Shown in pieces: positions 15,977 through 24,165 of a stretch of DNA of 32,453 nt. Source of the stretch: Alphaproteobacteria bacterium (GTDB lineage Bacteria > Pseudomonadota > Alphaproteobacteria > Micropepsales > Micropepsaceae); assembly GCA_023259375.1 (NCBI GenBank), contig JAHFQC010000028.1, forward strand, positions 1 to 32,453, written 5' to 3'. The position numbers and the translations under genes are program-made. The notes under the pieces are model-generated. The model did no database searches and was not told where the DNA came from. It saw nothing but the letters and a program-made list of their open reading frames with translations. How positions within the stretch are numbered: position 1 is the stretch's first letter; every line of letters starts with the position of its first letter.

Positions 15977-16918
15977 TCAGCCCGAAGCCGGCAGGTAGTT
16001 CAAAAGGGTGAGGTCGTTCAGCTTGGAGGTGACGGTCAGCACCGCCTGCAGCGCGGTCTGATTGTTCGACAGGTTGGTCAGAGCTGTTGCCATGTCGGCA
16101 TCCTCGATATCCGACACGAAGCCGGTATAGAGGTTCTGCAGCGATTTCTGGTTGGTGACGTCGTTCTTGAGGGAGGTGTAGACGTTGCCGTTCTGGGCCG
16201 TCGCGGCGTTCAGGTTTTTGTAGGCCGTGTCGGTGAGCGGCACGACGTTGTCCGAAAGGCCCTTGATCTGCGCCTCGGTGATCGTACCGGTGACCGGGGT
16301 TGCCTGATCCTGCTGGTACAGCGTTTTCAGCGCATTCATCAGATCGGTGCCGATGTCGGACGCCAACACGCCGATCGTCTCCGTCTGGCCGTCACCGACC
16401 GCCACGGTCTTCTTCTCCGTCCCGTTCTGGAAAAAGTCGGACACCGACGGCTTGGTCGTCAGATCGGCAAGACTGGTCGCCGTGAACGGCGGCTGGTCGG
16501 AGATTTGGCCGCCATAGATGTAGTTGCCGTTGGAATCCTTGGCATTGAGAATCGATGACGCCTGCTGGAAGATATCCTGGGCGGAGGCCATCAGTCCGGT
16601 GCCGTCGGACTTTGAAACGGCATTCCGTACGGCCTTCTGCAGTTGCGACGCCAAGCCCGTCAGGGTCGTGAGCTGGGTATTCTGCAGATCGGTCTGGGTC
16701 ATCGCGAGTTGCGTGCCGGCGGCGTAGCCTTGGGCGCGATCGGATGCCGCCCTGGCCCCTTCGAGCGCCGCGGTCTTGTCGCCGATGCCGGCATAGTCGC
16801 TCGAGTTCTTCCCGGTGGTGACCTGGTACTCGGACTGCTGCAGTTTGACGTTCGCTTTCGCGATCTGCGAAAGCATGTAGCTCGTCTGGTTATTCGTTGC
16901 GACGCGATCGACACTCAT
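15977..16918 (-). CDS. flgL: Flagellar hook-filament junction protein FlgL (HAP3)
   Basis: A 313-residue protein from ATG 16918 with GAGGT upstream. The flagellin-like N-terminus (RVATNNQTSYMLSQIAKANVKLQ, conserved coiled coil, then VTTGKNSSDYAG) and the C-terminal helix (LSNNQTALQAVLTVTSKLNDLTLLNYL) are the D0/D1 parts that polymerise; the middle is the variable domain. FlgL joins the hook (through FlgK) to the filament and is exported by the flagellar secretion system without a cleaved signal. It starts 8 bases after the flgK stop, so it is in the flgK operon. It could be mistaken for a flagellin, but the size and position directly after flgK favour FlgL. Confidence 0.92.
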   Translation of the reverse strand: MSVDRVATNNQTSYMLSQIAKANVKLQQSEYQVTTGKNSSDYAGIGDKTAALEGARAASDRAQGYAAGTQLAMTQTDLQNTQLTTLTGLASQLQKAVRNAVSKSDGTGLMASAQDIFQQASSILNAKDSNGNYIYGGQISDQPPFTATSLADLTTKPSVSDFFQNGTEKKTVAVGDGQTETIGVLASDIGTDLMNALKTLYQQDQATPVTGTITEAQIKGLSDNVVPLTDTAYKNLNAATAQNGNVYTSLKNDVTNQKSLQNLYTGFVSDIEDADMATALTNLSNNQTALQAVLTVTSKLNDLTLLNYLPASG

Positions 16919-16926
16919 CGCTTACC

Positions 16927-19083
16927 TCACTGGATGCTCAAGAGGGAATCGTAAAGCTGGTTGACCGTGGTCAAGATCCGGGCACCAGCACTGTAGGCGC
17001 GCTGGTAGATGATCATGTTCGCCAACTCTTCATCGAGGTTCACTCCCGAATTGTTGGAAAGCCGGGACTGGGCTTCGGTCAGCCGGTCGTCCTGGGTGGT
17101 CTTGGCCGTGGTGGTGTTGGCCGACTGGGTGGCGATATCCTGGTAGAGCGCGGCGGCATAGTTCTGCAGCGACGCCGTCTGGGCACCGAGATTGCCGACC
17201 TGATCGAAACTGACGTTCTTGCTCGCCAAGGCCTGCAGGGCCAGCAGACCTTTGGAGTCGCCGGAACCGACGGTTTGGGTTGCGGTCGGCGAAAGATTGG
17301 GCTGGGCGAGCGCCAGCCGCGACGGCGAAGACGCAATATCGGAATTGACCGAAAAACCCGAAGACAACCTGCCGATCGCATTGGCGCCAAGCCCGAACAG
17401 TTCGCTGACCGAAACCCCGGTATTGCCGCGCATCGTCGAGTCGTCGGTGACCTGCAGCGAATAACCGGCATAGGTCGGGTTGACCGTCGTCTTCAGCGCC
17501 CCGTTGGAGTCGAGCGCCACGGACGCATATCCGCTGAGGGCACTATTGATCGCGGCAAGCGCGCTGTTAACGGTTGGCGCCGGGGGCCCGCTTGCACTGA
17601 TCGACACCGTTTTCGTCGTCGCCACCGAGCCGTCGGCGTTCTTGAGGACGAAATTGATCTGTCCGTCGGCAGCCAAACCAAGTGCTTCGGTCCCGGTCAT
17701 ACCGGTGTTGGAAAGCGACGGCACCGATGTCGTGAGCAGGTCGTTGAGACCGAAAAACTGCGACAGGCCGGCGCCGCTGCGCGACGAGGGATGGGTGGGA
17801 TCGGGATCGCCCACCACCACGCCATAGCTTCCGCCATCGACCGACATAACGCCGTTCGCGAAACTGGCCGAACCGCCGCCACCGAACCCGGCCAAGGCGC
17901 CGTTCAGGGCTGTCGCAAAACCGCCGACGGTCGAAGTAAAGGTGCTCCCGGCAGCGCCGTCGACCGACATCGTCGGAGGCGAATTGTCGAAATTGAACGC
18001 GACCGTATGCTGCTTGACGCCGCTGGAGTTGGTCAGAACGAACTCGGACTGGCCGGTGAAATTGAGCGCGTCGCCGGCGAGAAGGCCGGTGTTGTGCCCG
18101 GTCATTTCGGTGGGCGGCGGATAAGCGCTCGATTCGTTATGGATCTCGTTGAAGGTATTGGCCATGCCCTTGGCCAGCGAGCCCAGCTCGTTCTTGATGC
18201 CGGCGATGGTGGTATCGCGCAGATCAATCAGGCCGCGCATCGAGCCCGAATTCAAATGGCTGTCGAGCGACTGCGCCGTTCCGATCGGCTGGCCGGTCGA
18301 GCCGTTGGTGTCCTGGGCCGAGATGGTGCCGTAGCCGCTGCCGGTGCCCGGCTTATAAGAGAGCACGGCATAACTACCGGGGCCGACGAGGTTTATGCCG
18401 TCCGACGTGGAGACCTGAAGAGTCCCGTCCGTCTGCGGCGTGACCCGGATGTCCATGTCCTGAGACAGGCTCTTCAGGGCCGCGTCGCGCTGGTCAAGAT
18501 AGGCGGTGTCGGTGTTGCCCTGTATCGTGGCGGACTTGATCAGATTGTTGTAGGTGTAAATCTGCTTGATCAGGGTGGACGCATCGGTGACGTTGCTGGC
18601 CAACTGCGTGTCGGCCTGGGTGGCCAGTCCGTCGAGCGAGCTCGAAATCGTCGAGACCTCGGAGGTCAGCGATTTCAGCGAATTGACAATGCTCGACTGG
18701 CTTGCTCCGACACTGGTCGAGGTCTGCGCCGTAACGAGCTTGTTCAAGACATCGGAGAGTTTGGAGGTCAGCGAGTTGCCGTCTCCGGGCGAGCCGAGGA
18801 GCGCGTTGATCTGGTTGTAGAACGTACCCGCCACATCATATTGCGCCGATGACGACGATGCCGACAGGCATTCCTGCGTCAGATAGCGATCGGTCACGCG
18901 CGTGACATCGTCCATGGTCACGCCGGCGGGAATGCCGGCCGCGCCCAGCGCGCTGAGATTGACCTGGCGCCGCGCATAGTCCGGCGTGTTGAGGTTCGCG
19001 ATGTTCTGCGACACCACTTTCAATGCAGCCGTGTTGGTCTGCATGGAAGTGAGTGCGCTCGACAGAATTCCGTTCAGGGCCAC
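16927..19083 (-). CDS. flgK: Flagellar hook-associated protein FlgK (HAP1)
   Basis: A 718-residue protein with a GTG start at 19083; no better start exists. N-terminus ALNGILSSALTSMQTNT with SQNIANLNTPDYARR is the flagellar rod/hook signature, and the C-terminus NSGVNLDEELANMIIYQRAYSAGARI is the matching partner helix. FlgK sits on the distal hook and connects it to FlgL. It is longer than the enterobacterial protein (about 550), with the extra length in the Ser/Thr/Gly-rich middle (about residues 330-560), a surface-exposed region that varies between species. It is the first gene after a sigma-54-type promoter at 19125-19139. Confidence 0.94.
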   Translation of the reverse strand: MALNGILSSALTSMQTNTAALKVVSQNIANLNTPDYARRQVNLSALGAAGIPAGVTMDDVTRVTDRYLTQECLSASSSSAQYDVAGTFYNQINALLGSPGDGNSLTSKLSDVLNKLVTAQTSTSVGASQSSIVNSLKSLTSEVSTISSSLDGLATQADTQLASNVTDASTLIKQIYTYNNLIKSATIQGNTDTAYLDQRDAALKSLSQDMDIRVTPQTDGTLQVSTSDGINLVGPGSYAVLSYKPGTGSGYGTISAQDTNGSTGQPIGTAQSLDSHLNSGSMRGLIDLRDTTIAGIKNELGSLAKGMANTFNEIHNESSAYPPPTEMTGHNTGLLAGDALNFTGQSEFVLTNSSGVKQHTVAFNFDNSPPTMSVDGAAGSTFTSTVGGFATALNGALAGFGGGGSASFANGVMSVDGGSYGVVVGDPDPTHPSSRSGAGLSQFFGLNDLLTTSVPSLSNTGMTGTEALGLAADGQINFVLKNADGSVATTKTVSISASGPPAPTVNSALAAINSALSGYASVALDSNGALKTTVNPTYAGYSLQVTDDSTMRGNTGVSVSELFGLGANAIGRLSSGFSVNSDIASSPSRLALAQPNLSPTATQTVGSGDSKGLLALQALASKNVSFDQVGNLGAQTASLQNYAAALYQDIATQSANTTTAKTTQDDRLTEAQSRLSNNSGVNLDEELANMIIYQRAYSAGARILTTVNQLYDSLLSIQ

Positions 19084-19124
19084 GGATCAAATCCCAAAAT
19101 AGCTTTGTCGCCGTTTCCTTGATC

Positions 19125-19139
19125 GCAAGGCCCATGCCA
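19125..19139 (-). promoter_or_regulatory. Sigma-54 promoter for flgK-flgL
   Basis: Minus strand TGGCAT-GGGCC-TTGC matches the consensus TGGCAC-N5-TTGC at all but one base, with the required 10 bases between GG and GC. It ends 41 bases before the flgK start, so transcription would begin about 30 bases before the gene. Confidence 0.75.
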
Positions 19140-19191
19140 GTTCGCGGTCGCCGATTGGGGCGGAAAACCGGGATTCCCGACCGGGCCGCCG

Positions 19192-19206
19192 CGGCAGTTT
19201 TTGCCG
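19192..19206. promoter_or_regulatory. FlbD-like enhancer palindrome 1
   Basis: CGGCA-GTTTT-TGCCG, a perfect palindrome with a 5-base centre. Caulobacter ftr enhancers bound by FlbD have CGGC and GCCG arms of this type. It lies 53 bases upstream of the flgK -24 element. The FlbD match is inference. Confidence 0.55.
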
Positions 19207-19210
19207 TCTG

Positions 19211-19225
19211 CGGCAGAACATGCCG
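19211..19225. promoter_or_regulatory. FlbD-like enhancer palindrome 2
   Basis: CGGCA-GAACA-TGCCG, the same arms and spacing as the first palindrome, centred 19 bases from it. It ends 68 bases upstream of the fliK -24 element. It covers the ATG at 19220, which argues against that ATG as the fliK start. Confidence 0.55.
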
Positions 19226-19292
19226 CGCCTTTCCGACCGGGTCCCTGCCGCCGATATCACGAAAAACATAGAGTTTTGCGGGCTCGGCAATG

Positions 19293-19307
19293 TGGTCCGG
19301 CCCTTGC
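19293..19307 (+). promoter_or_regulatory. Sigma-54 promoter for fliK-flgD-flgE
   Basis: TGGTCC-GGCCC-TTGC, with GG at 19294-19295 and GC at 19306-19307, 10 bases apart as required. It precedes the GTG at 19352 by 44 bases, giving a short leader. Confidence 0.62.
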
Positions 19308-19351
19308 TTCTCACCCGTGGCAACTCTCGCGGACCTTCGCGCTTGGTCGAC

Positions 19352-21232
19352 GTGGCAACAGTAACGGCAGTGAATTCGGCAGCGACACCGGCGGCCGCGG
19401 CGACGCCCGCGACGATCGACGCAGTGTTCGGCGCACTCCTGCAGCAGATGACCGCCGATGCCTCAAACGTCGTGTCGCCCACCGGGACGTTCATGTCCTC
19501 GCTCGTGGCCAACATGCTTCAGGCGGGTGCCGGACAGACGGCGCAACAGTCTGCATCGGCCGCCGCAGCGCCGGGCCTGGTCAATGCCACGCCGACACAG
19601 ACGAACGCGCAAGCCAACACACTTGATCTCGGTGTCGCGCTGACGCAAGCGGCCGCCCCCCAGAACACGCCTGTCGCGACTGCGAGCGTGACCGCCGACG
19701 CGACCTCCGCTGCGCCCTCCGATGGCACGGCTGACAATAACAGCACCGACAAGGATGCCGGCACCGACCCGATGCTCGCCTTGTTTGTGCCTCTGTGGTC
19801 CCCCCCTGTCGCCGCTTCGCCGGCCAAAACGGCAACCGCGACGGTCCCCGGCACCACCACTTCCGATTCAGACGTGCCGGCTGCCGCTCCGACCGATGGC
19901 CAGCAAAAGGCCGCTGCACCGGATCAAGCCGATCAGATGAACGCCGCTGCCGTGCTGGCCGCTACCCAGACTATGGCATCTCAGGCCGCTGCATCGCAGG
20001 CCGGTGCACCTCAGGCTGCTGCACCTCAAGCCGCTGCGCCTCAGGCTGTTGTGCCTCAGGCCACTGCACCTCAGGCCACTGCGCCTCAGGCCACTGCACC
20101 TCAGGCCGGCAGCCCGTCCGCGCAGGCCTCATCTGGCGCCGTGAAAGATGCCGGATCGCAGCAGGCGCCCGCGCCGCAAATCGGCAATCTTGCGGCCCAG
20201 CAAGACACACAAGAGTCCGGCGCACCGCAAGACGACGCACCGCAAGCCGATACCAAGACGGCCACCAAAGAGACGCCGGCTTCGCAAGACAACAGCGCGC
20301 CGCAACCACCCGTCGATATGGCACCGTTGCTGGCTCAGCAGCAGGCAGCCGCCGCACAAGCCGTCGTCACACCGGCGGCTACTCAACCGACCAGCACCGC
20401 GAAGCGAACCGAGCCGACCGGCGATCAAACCGCCGCGATGACCTCGGCCGCCGCCTTGGCTGCAGCCCGTTCGAATGGCCAGACTTCGCCCGACGCGAAG
20501 TCGAGTGCCAAGGATGACGGCAAAACCAAGGGCTCGGTGAAGAAAGACAGCGCCGAGCAGCCGGCCGCGACCGCCAATCAGCCGGCAACAGCCGCCGCGC
20601 AGGCGACGGATCCGCGGGTGTTTCAGCCGAACGAGCAGCCGACGGGGCATCAGAACGCCAATACTCCGGCGCACGCCGTGCCGCCCGCCAACCATGCTCC
20701 GGCCAATAATGCCGCCCAGCTGGCGGCCGCTCAGCCGCAAACCCCGGCGCAGCAGCAGGCCGTAACCGCCGAGGTGCAAGTCTCGGCCCAGCGTCACACG
20801 GCCGATATGCCGACCGCGTTCGACAAGCTCGGCGTCACCATCGCCGCCAAGTCGATCGAAGGCCTGCATCAGTTCGAAATTCGCCTCGATCCGGCCGAAC
20901 TCGGCCGCGTCGATGTCAAGCTCACGGTCGACAGTTCCGGCCAGGCCCAGGCCAATCTGGTGGTCGACAATCCAAAGACCCTGGAACTTCTGCAGCGCGA
21001 TGCATCGAGTCTCAATCGCGCCCTGACCGACGCCGGCCTCAATCTCTCCGGCAGCGGCCTCAGCTTTTCGCTGCGCGAGCAGCAACAGCAGCAGCAGAAC
21101 GGCGGCGGCTCGCAGAGGTCGCGCGGCCGCGGCCTGTCCGTCAACGCCGCCGCCTCGGCAAACATTCCCACTCCCCGTTCCGCATCCGGCAGCTACGCGC
21201 CGGACAGCGTGCGGCTCGACATTCGCGTGTGA
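19352..21232 (+). CDS. fliK: Flagellar hook-length control protein FliK
   Basis: 626 residues if started at GTG 19352. The frame is open to an ATG at 19220, but that ATG is inside a palindrome and upstream of the predicted sigma-54 promoter; GTG 19370 is also possible. The N-terminal three quarters are low-complexity Ala/Pro/Gln/Thr sequence, including nine 15-base repeats (19977-20111). The C-terminal Flg_hook domain is clear: GLHQFEIRLDPAELGRVDVKL, VVDNPKTLELLQRDASSLNRALTDAGL, then a Gln run and a basic tail. FliK is exported during hook growth, acts as a ruler, and its C-terminus switches FlhB from hook to filament export. Its stop overlaps the flgD ribosome-binding site. Confidence 0.9.
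   Translation: MATVTAVNSAATPAAAATPATIDAVFGALLQQMTADASNVVSPTGTFMSSLVANMLQAGAGQTAQQSASAAAAPGLVNATPTQTNAQANTLDLGVALTQAAAPQNTPVATASVTADATSAAPSDGTADNNSTDKDAGTDPMLALFVPLWSPPVAASPAKTATATVPGTTTSDSDVPAAAPTDGQQKAAAPDQADQMNAAAVLAATQTMASQAAASQAGAPQAAAPQAAAPQAVVPQATAPQATAPQATAPQAGSPSAQASSGAVKDAGSQQAPAPQIGNLAAQQDTQESGAPQDDAPQADTKTATKETPASQDNSAPQPPVDMAPLLAQQQAAAAQAVVTPAATQPTSTAKRTEPTGDQTAAMTSAAALAAARSNGQTSPDAKSSAKDDGKTKGSVKKDSAEQPAATANQPATAAAQATDPRVFQPNEQPTGHQNANTPAHAVPPANHAPANNAAQLAAAQPQTPAQQQAVTAEVQVSAQRHTADMPTAFDKLGVTIAAKSIEGLHQFEIRLDPAELGRVDVKLTVDSSGQAQANLVVDNPKTLELLQRDASSLNRALTDAGLNLSGSGLSFSLREQQQQQQNGGGSQRSRGRGLSVNAAASANIPTPRSASGSYAPDSVRLDIRV
19977..20111 (+). repeat. Nine tandem 15-base repeats inside fliK
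   Basis: Unit like CACCTCAGGCCACTG, coding for APQAT/APQAA/APQAG. The units are in frame and diverge at a few positions, with the last four most alike (ACTGCACCTCAGGCC type). Gain or loss of units would keep the frame and change the length of the FliK ruler region by 5 residues each. Confidence 0.9.
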
Positions 21233-21241
21233 GGTAACACC

Positions 21242-21934
21242 ATGACCGATGCAGTCAATAACAATGCAGCCGCCAACAATACGGCGGGCGCCTCGAAATC
21301 CGCCAATTCGAGCAAACAGCTGGCGTCGAACTTCCAGACCTTCCTGACGCTGCTCACCACCCAGCTGCAGAACCAGGATCCGACCTCGCCGATGGACTCC
21401 AACCAGTTCACGCAGCAGTTGGTGATGTACAGCCAGGTCGAGCAGCAGATCGACACCAACACGAAGCTCGACTCGCTGGTCGCGCTCTCCGGCAGCCAGA
21501 CGAGCAATCTGGCCATGAGCTATATGGGCAAGAACGTCATCCTTTCGGACGGCACCGGCCAGCTTTACGGCGGCACCGCCGATTGGACCTATGGCCTTGC
21601 CAATGGCGCCAAGTCCACCACGCTGACCGTCAAGGATGCGGACGGCAATGTCGTCTATTCCAAGACAGCCGCTACCGCCGACAATGCGGCCGGCACCCAC
21701 GATTTCAAATGGGACGGCACCAAGAACAACGGCGAGACGGCTTCGAACGGCCTCTATACGCTGACCGTCTCCGCGACCGCCGCGGACGGAACCTCGATCA
21801 AAACGTCAATCGCTTCCAAGGTCGGTGTTACCGGCGTTGATATGTCGGGCTCCAGTCCGCAGCTCATCGTCGGAACCGGCGAAGTGCCGCTCTCCAGCGT
21901 GTCGCTCGTCACGATGCCGGTCGCCAGCAGCTAA
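21242..21934 (+). CDS. flgD: Flagellar hook-capping protein FlgD
   Basis: A 230-residue protein from ATG 21242 with GAGGT upstream, overlapping the end of fliK. The conserved N-terminus FLTLLTTQLQNQDPTSPMDSNQFTQQLVMYSQVEQQ is split over residues 34-68 and directs export and hook binding. The C-terminal part is the Ig-like/Tudor-like fold with FKWDGTKNNGETASNGLYTL, the FlgD signature. FlgD forms the cap under which FlgE subunits assemble, and is absent from the finished hook. It lies between the ruler (fliK) and the hook subunit (flgE), all on one strand. Confidence 0.95.
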   Translation: MTDAVNNNAAANNTAGASKSANSSKQLASNFQTFLTLLTTQLQNQDPTSPMDSNQFTQQLVMYSQVEQQIDTNTKLDSLVALSGSQTSNLAMSYMGKNVILSDGTGQLYGGTADWTYGLANGAKSTTLTVKDADGNVVYSKTAATADNAAGTHDFKWDGTKNNGETASNGLYTLTVSATAADGTSIKTSIASKVGVTGVDMSGSSPQLIVGTGEVPLSSVSLVTMPVASS

Positions 21935-22047
21935 ACCACAATCAACCGAAACCGAAACAGCAACTGAAACTCGCGGCCGAGAAGCGGCTGCCACCCGAAG
22001 ACCGGAACCCAAGCGAAGTCAGGGACCCCGGCAGGAAATGTAAGGAA

Positions 22048-23466
22048 ATGAGTCTCACCGGTGCAATGATGACCGGCGTCGCGGGTCTCTCGGCCTACTC
22101 GAATGCCCTTAGCGTCGCCTCTGCCAATATCGCGAACGTGAATACCATCGGCTACAAGAATGCCACAGCCGATTTCTCGACATTGCTTGCCTCGGCTTCG
22201 GCCAACGCCGATACGTCGTCGGGAAGCGTCATGGCCAGCGCCGGCCAGAACGTGCAGCAGCAAGGCCTGTTGCAGACCACGTCTTCCACCACCGATCTCG
22301 CCATTTCGGGTAACGGCTTCTTCGTCGTGGCGCCGTCATCGAACGATCCTTCGACCCGCGCCTATACGCGCTCCGGCAGTTTCACCGCCGACGCCAACGG
22401 CTATCTCAAAAATGCCTCCAACATGTATCTGCTCGGCTGGCGGCTGGATGCGAACGGCAGTGTGCCGTCGGATCGCAACAACATGACGCTGATCAACGCC
22501 AACTCCCTCACCGGCAAGGCCGAGGCGACCACCAAAGTGACCGCCCAGTTGAACCTGCAGCGCTCCACGGCGACCGAAACCACGACGTATAATCTCGCCG
22601 CTACGCCGCCGGTCTCCATGGCCCCCACCGTCACGGCCGGCGTCACCTCGCCCGGCACCATCACGGCGGACTTCCAGCGCACCATTAACGTCTACGACAG
22701 CCAGGGCGGCCAGCAGCCGCTGCAGGTGTCGTTCGTCAAAACCGGCGCGAACACCTGGAACTACGAAGTCACCTATCAGGGCGACGTCAGCACGATCACC
22801 CCGCCGAACGCCAAAGTGCCCTCGCTGATCGCCAACGGCACGGCAACGTTCAACCCCGACGGCACCCTCGCTAGCATCACTCCGGCCAGTGGTACTGGCG
22901 TCGCCATCAGCCCCAACCCGTCCATCGACGGCGCCTTCGATATCACAATCCCGTTCAACGGTGCCACAGTGACGCCGCCGCTAAAGAACTCGGGACTGTT
23001 GCCGCAGACCGTCAACATGAACTTCGGGCCGCTGAATTCGTCGGTCGGCCTCACCCAGTTCGACAGCGCCTCGAACCTGTCGTCTTCGACCGTCAACGGC
23101 GCCCTGTTCGGCAGCTTGACCGGCGTCACCGTCGACAAGGACGGCATCGTCACGGCCCAGTTCTCCAACGGCTTGTCGCAGAAGGTCTACAAGATCCCGC
23201 TGGCGACGTTCGCCAACCCCGATGGACTGTCGTCGATTTCGGGCAACGCCTACACCACCTCCAACAAATCCGGATCGCCGACGATCTCGGAAGCCAATCT
23301 CGGCGCCGCCGGCACGATCTCGGCCAAGAACCTCGAAGGTTCCACCGTCGATCTGGCCACGGAGTTTACCAATCTGATCACCACGCAGCGCGCCTACTCG
23401 GCTGCGTCGAAGATCGTCACCACCGCTTCGACGATGATGGACGAGCTCCTGCAGATGGCTCGTTAA
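22048..23466 (+). CDS. flgE: Flagellar hook protein FlgE
   Basis: A 472-residue protein from ATG 22048 with AAGGAA immediately upstream. The N-terminus (MMTGVAGLSAYSNAL, SANIANVNTIGYKN) is the rod/hook signature, and the C-terminus (EFTNLITTQRAYSAASKIVTTASTMMDELLQ) is the partner helix; the middle includes GFFVVAPSS and the hook D1/D2 domains. FlgE polymerises into the flexible hook. A 113-base spacer follows flgD, but no separate sigma-54 promoter is evident, so it is likely read from the fliK promoter. A 10-bp hairpin follows its stop. Confidence 0.95.
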   Translation: MSLTGAMMTGVAGLSAYSNALSVASANIANVNTIGYKNATADFSTLLASASANADTSSGSVMASAGQNVQQQGLLQTTSSTTDLAISGNGFFVVAPSSNDPSTRAYTRSGSFTADANGYLKNASNMYLLGWRLDANGSVPSDRNNMTLINANSLTGKAEATTKVTAQLNLQRSTATETTTYNLAATPPVSMAPTVTAGVTSPGTITADFQRTINVYDSQGGQQPLQVSFVKTGANTWNYEVTYQGDVSTITPPNAKVPSLIANGTATFNPDGTLASITPASGTGVAISPNPSIDGAFDITIPFNGATVTPPLKNSGLLPQTVNMNFGPLNSSVGLTQFDSASNLSSSTVNGALFGSLTGVTVDKDGIVTAQFSNGLSQKVYKIPLATFANPDGLSSISGNAYTTSNKSGSPTISEANLGAAGTISAKNLEGSTVDLATEFTNLITTQRAYSAASKIVTTASTMMDELLQMAR

Positions 23467-23474
23467 TAGAGGTT

Positions 23475-23505
23475 TCCGGCGCCTTTACTTCGTGGAGGCG
23501 CCGGA
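23475..23505 (+). terminator. Strong hairpin after flgE
   Basis: TCCGGCGCCT and AGGCGCCGGA, a perfect 10-bp stem with an 11-base loop, 8 bases after the flgE stop. There is no following T run, so it may be an mRNA-stabilising hairpin or a weak terminator between flgE and sciP. Confidence 0.5.
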
Positions 23506-23585
23506 TTCACACGCATGACGGCAAATACGAGAATACTTTTTCACCACTTGCTTACCCACTCATGTGGCCAAATTTTTAAGGCGGC

Positions 23586-23596
23586 ACGGTTACCGT
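23586..23596. promoter_or_regulatory. Small palindrome upstream of sciP
   Basis: ACGGT-T-ACCGT lies 28 bases before ATG 23625, in the position of an operator near the transcription start. No known factor is assigned. Confidence 0.3.
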
Positions 23597-23624
23597 ACGG
23601 GCGGGTAGTGGAGTGAGGAGTTTC

Positions 23625-23906
23625 ATGATCATGGGCGAAGACCGCAGGGGACGCGTGAGCTACGTCATCGGGCCGGATGGAAGCCCCTTGACCATGGCCG
23701 ATCTGCCGCCCCCCAATACCAAGCGCTGGGTCATCCGTCGCAAGGCTGAAGTCGTCGCCGCGGTTCGCGGCGGATTGCTCAGTCTCGACGAAGCTTGCCA
23801 ACGCTACACGCTGACAGTCGAGGAATTCCTCGCTTGGCAGCGCGCCATTGACCGTTTCGGACTGCCGGGCCTGCGGGCAACCCGGGTACAGCAGTACCGC
23901 AATTGA
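23625..23906 (+). CDS. sciP: SciP-type CtrA inhibitor (DUF1153)
   Basis: A 93-residue protein if started at ATG 23625 (GAGGAG 4 bases upstream); ATG 23631 is the alternative. The core is highly characteristic: VIGPDGSPLTMADLPPP, KRWVIRRKAEVVAAVRGGLLSLDEAC and LTVEEFLAWQRAIDRFG, which includes a helix-turn-helix. In Caulobacter SciP binds CtrA and blocks its activation of target promoters in swarmer cells, and its gene also follows flgE. Here the position is the same, which ties hook-stage gene expression to CtrA shut-down. It is followed by two hairpins, the second a clear terminator. Confidence 0.93.
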   Translation: MIMGEDRRGRVSYVIGPDGSPLTMADLPPPNTKRWVIRRKAEVVAAVRGGLLSLDEACQRYTLTVEEFLAWQRAIDRFGLPGLRATRVQQYRN

Positions 23907-24007
23907 TTTTGCCGGCGGGCCGCCCAGCCTGCCCAACGCCTCATTCAAAGAGGGCCGCTGCGAACGCGGCCCTCTTGGCGTATCTGGACCCAAGCCCGCG
24001 ACGTTTC

Positions 24008-24036
24008 GCCCGGCATCGCCGGGCATTTTTATTTTT
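24008..24036 (+). terminator. Rho-independent terminator after sciP
   Basis: GCCCGGC-ATC-GCCGGGC, a perfect 7-bp stem with a 3-base loop, followed by ATTTTTATTTTT. It isolates the hook/sciP unit from the fliF operon. Confidence 0.9.
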
Positions 24037-24097
24037 CAGACACCGAAGCTCCCAATCCCGCGGCAAACCGGCATGCGCCCCCGCAGGTAACTTCTCG

Positions 24098-24112
24098 TTA
24101 AGCGGGATTTAC
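24098..24112 (+). promoter_or_regulatory. Candidate CtrA box 1 upstream of fliF
   Basis: TTAA-GCGGGAT-TTAC, one mismatch to TTAA-N7-TTAA, 114 bases before the fliF start. Confidence 0.45.
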
Positions 24113-24141
24113 GAAACGGTTTGTGGGGTTTCTCTCCGGCG

Positions 24142-24156
24142 TTAAGCACGCCTTTA
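24142..24156 (+). promoter_or_regulatory. Candidate CtrA box 2 upstream of fliF
   Basis: TTAA-GCACGCC-TTTA, one mismatch to the consensus, 70 bases before the fliF start and 9 bases from the FlbD-like site. The fliF operon of Caulobacter is activated by CtrA. Confidence 0.5.
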
Positions 24157-24165
24157 CTCCCAACG

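Larger units (their letters stand above)
19084..19351. other. Divergent hook-gene control region (flgK / fliK)
   Basis: Between the two operons lie, in order, a minus-strand sigma-54 promoter, two CGGCA-N5-TGCCG palindromes and a plus-strand sigma-54 promoter. No gene is seen. The symmetry suggests that one enhancer pair serves both directions. Confidence 0.6.

Noticed and set aside
19220..19351. Extension of fliK to ATG 19220
   Set aside because: The ATG lies inside a palindrome and upstream of a sigma-54 promoter with correct spacing; no ribosome-binding site is seen there.
19977..20111. Repeat array considered as CRISPR
   Set aside because: 15-base units without spacers, in frame within fliK; it is a coding minisatellite.
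21970..21990. GG-N10-GC before flgE as a sigma-54 promoter
   Set aside because: Only the dinucleotides match; there is no TGGCAC or TTGC context.
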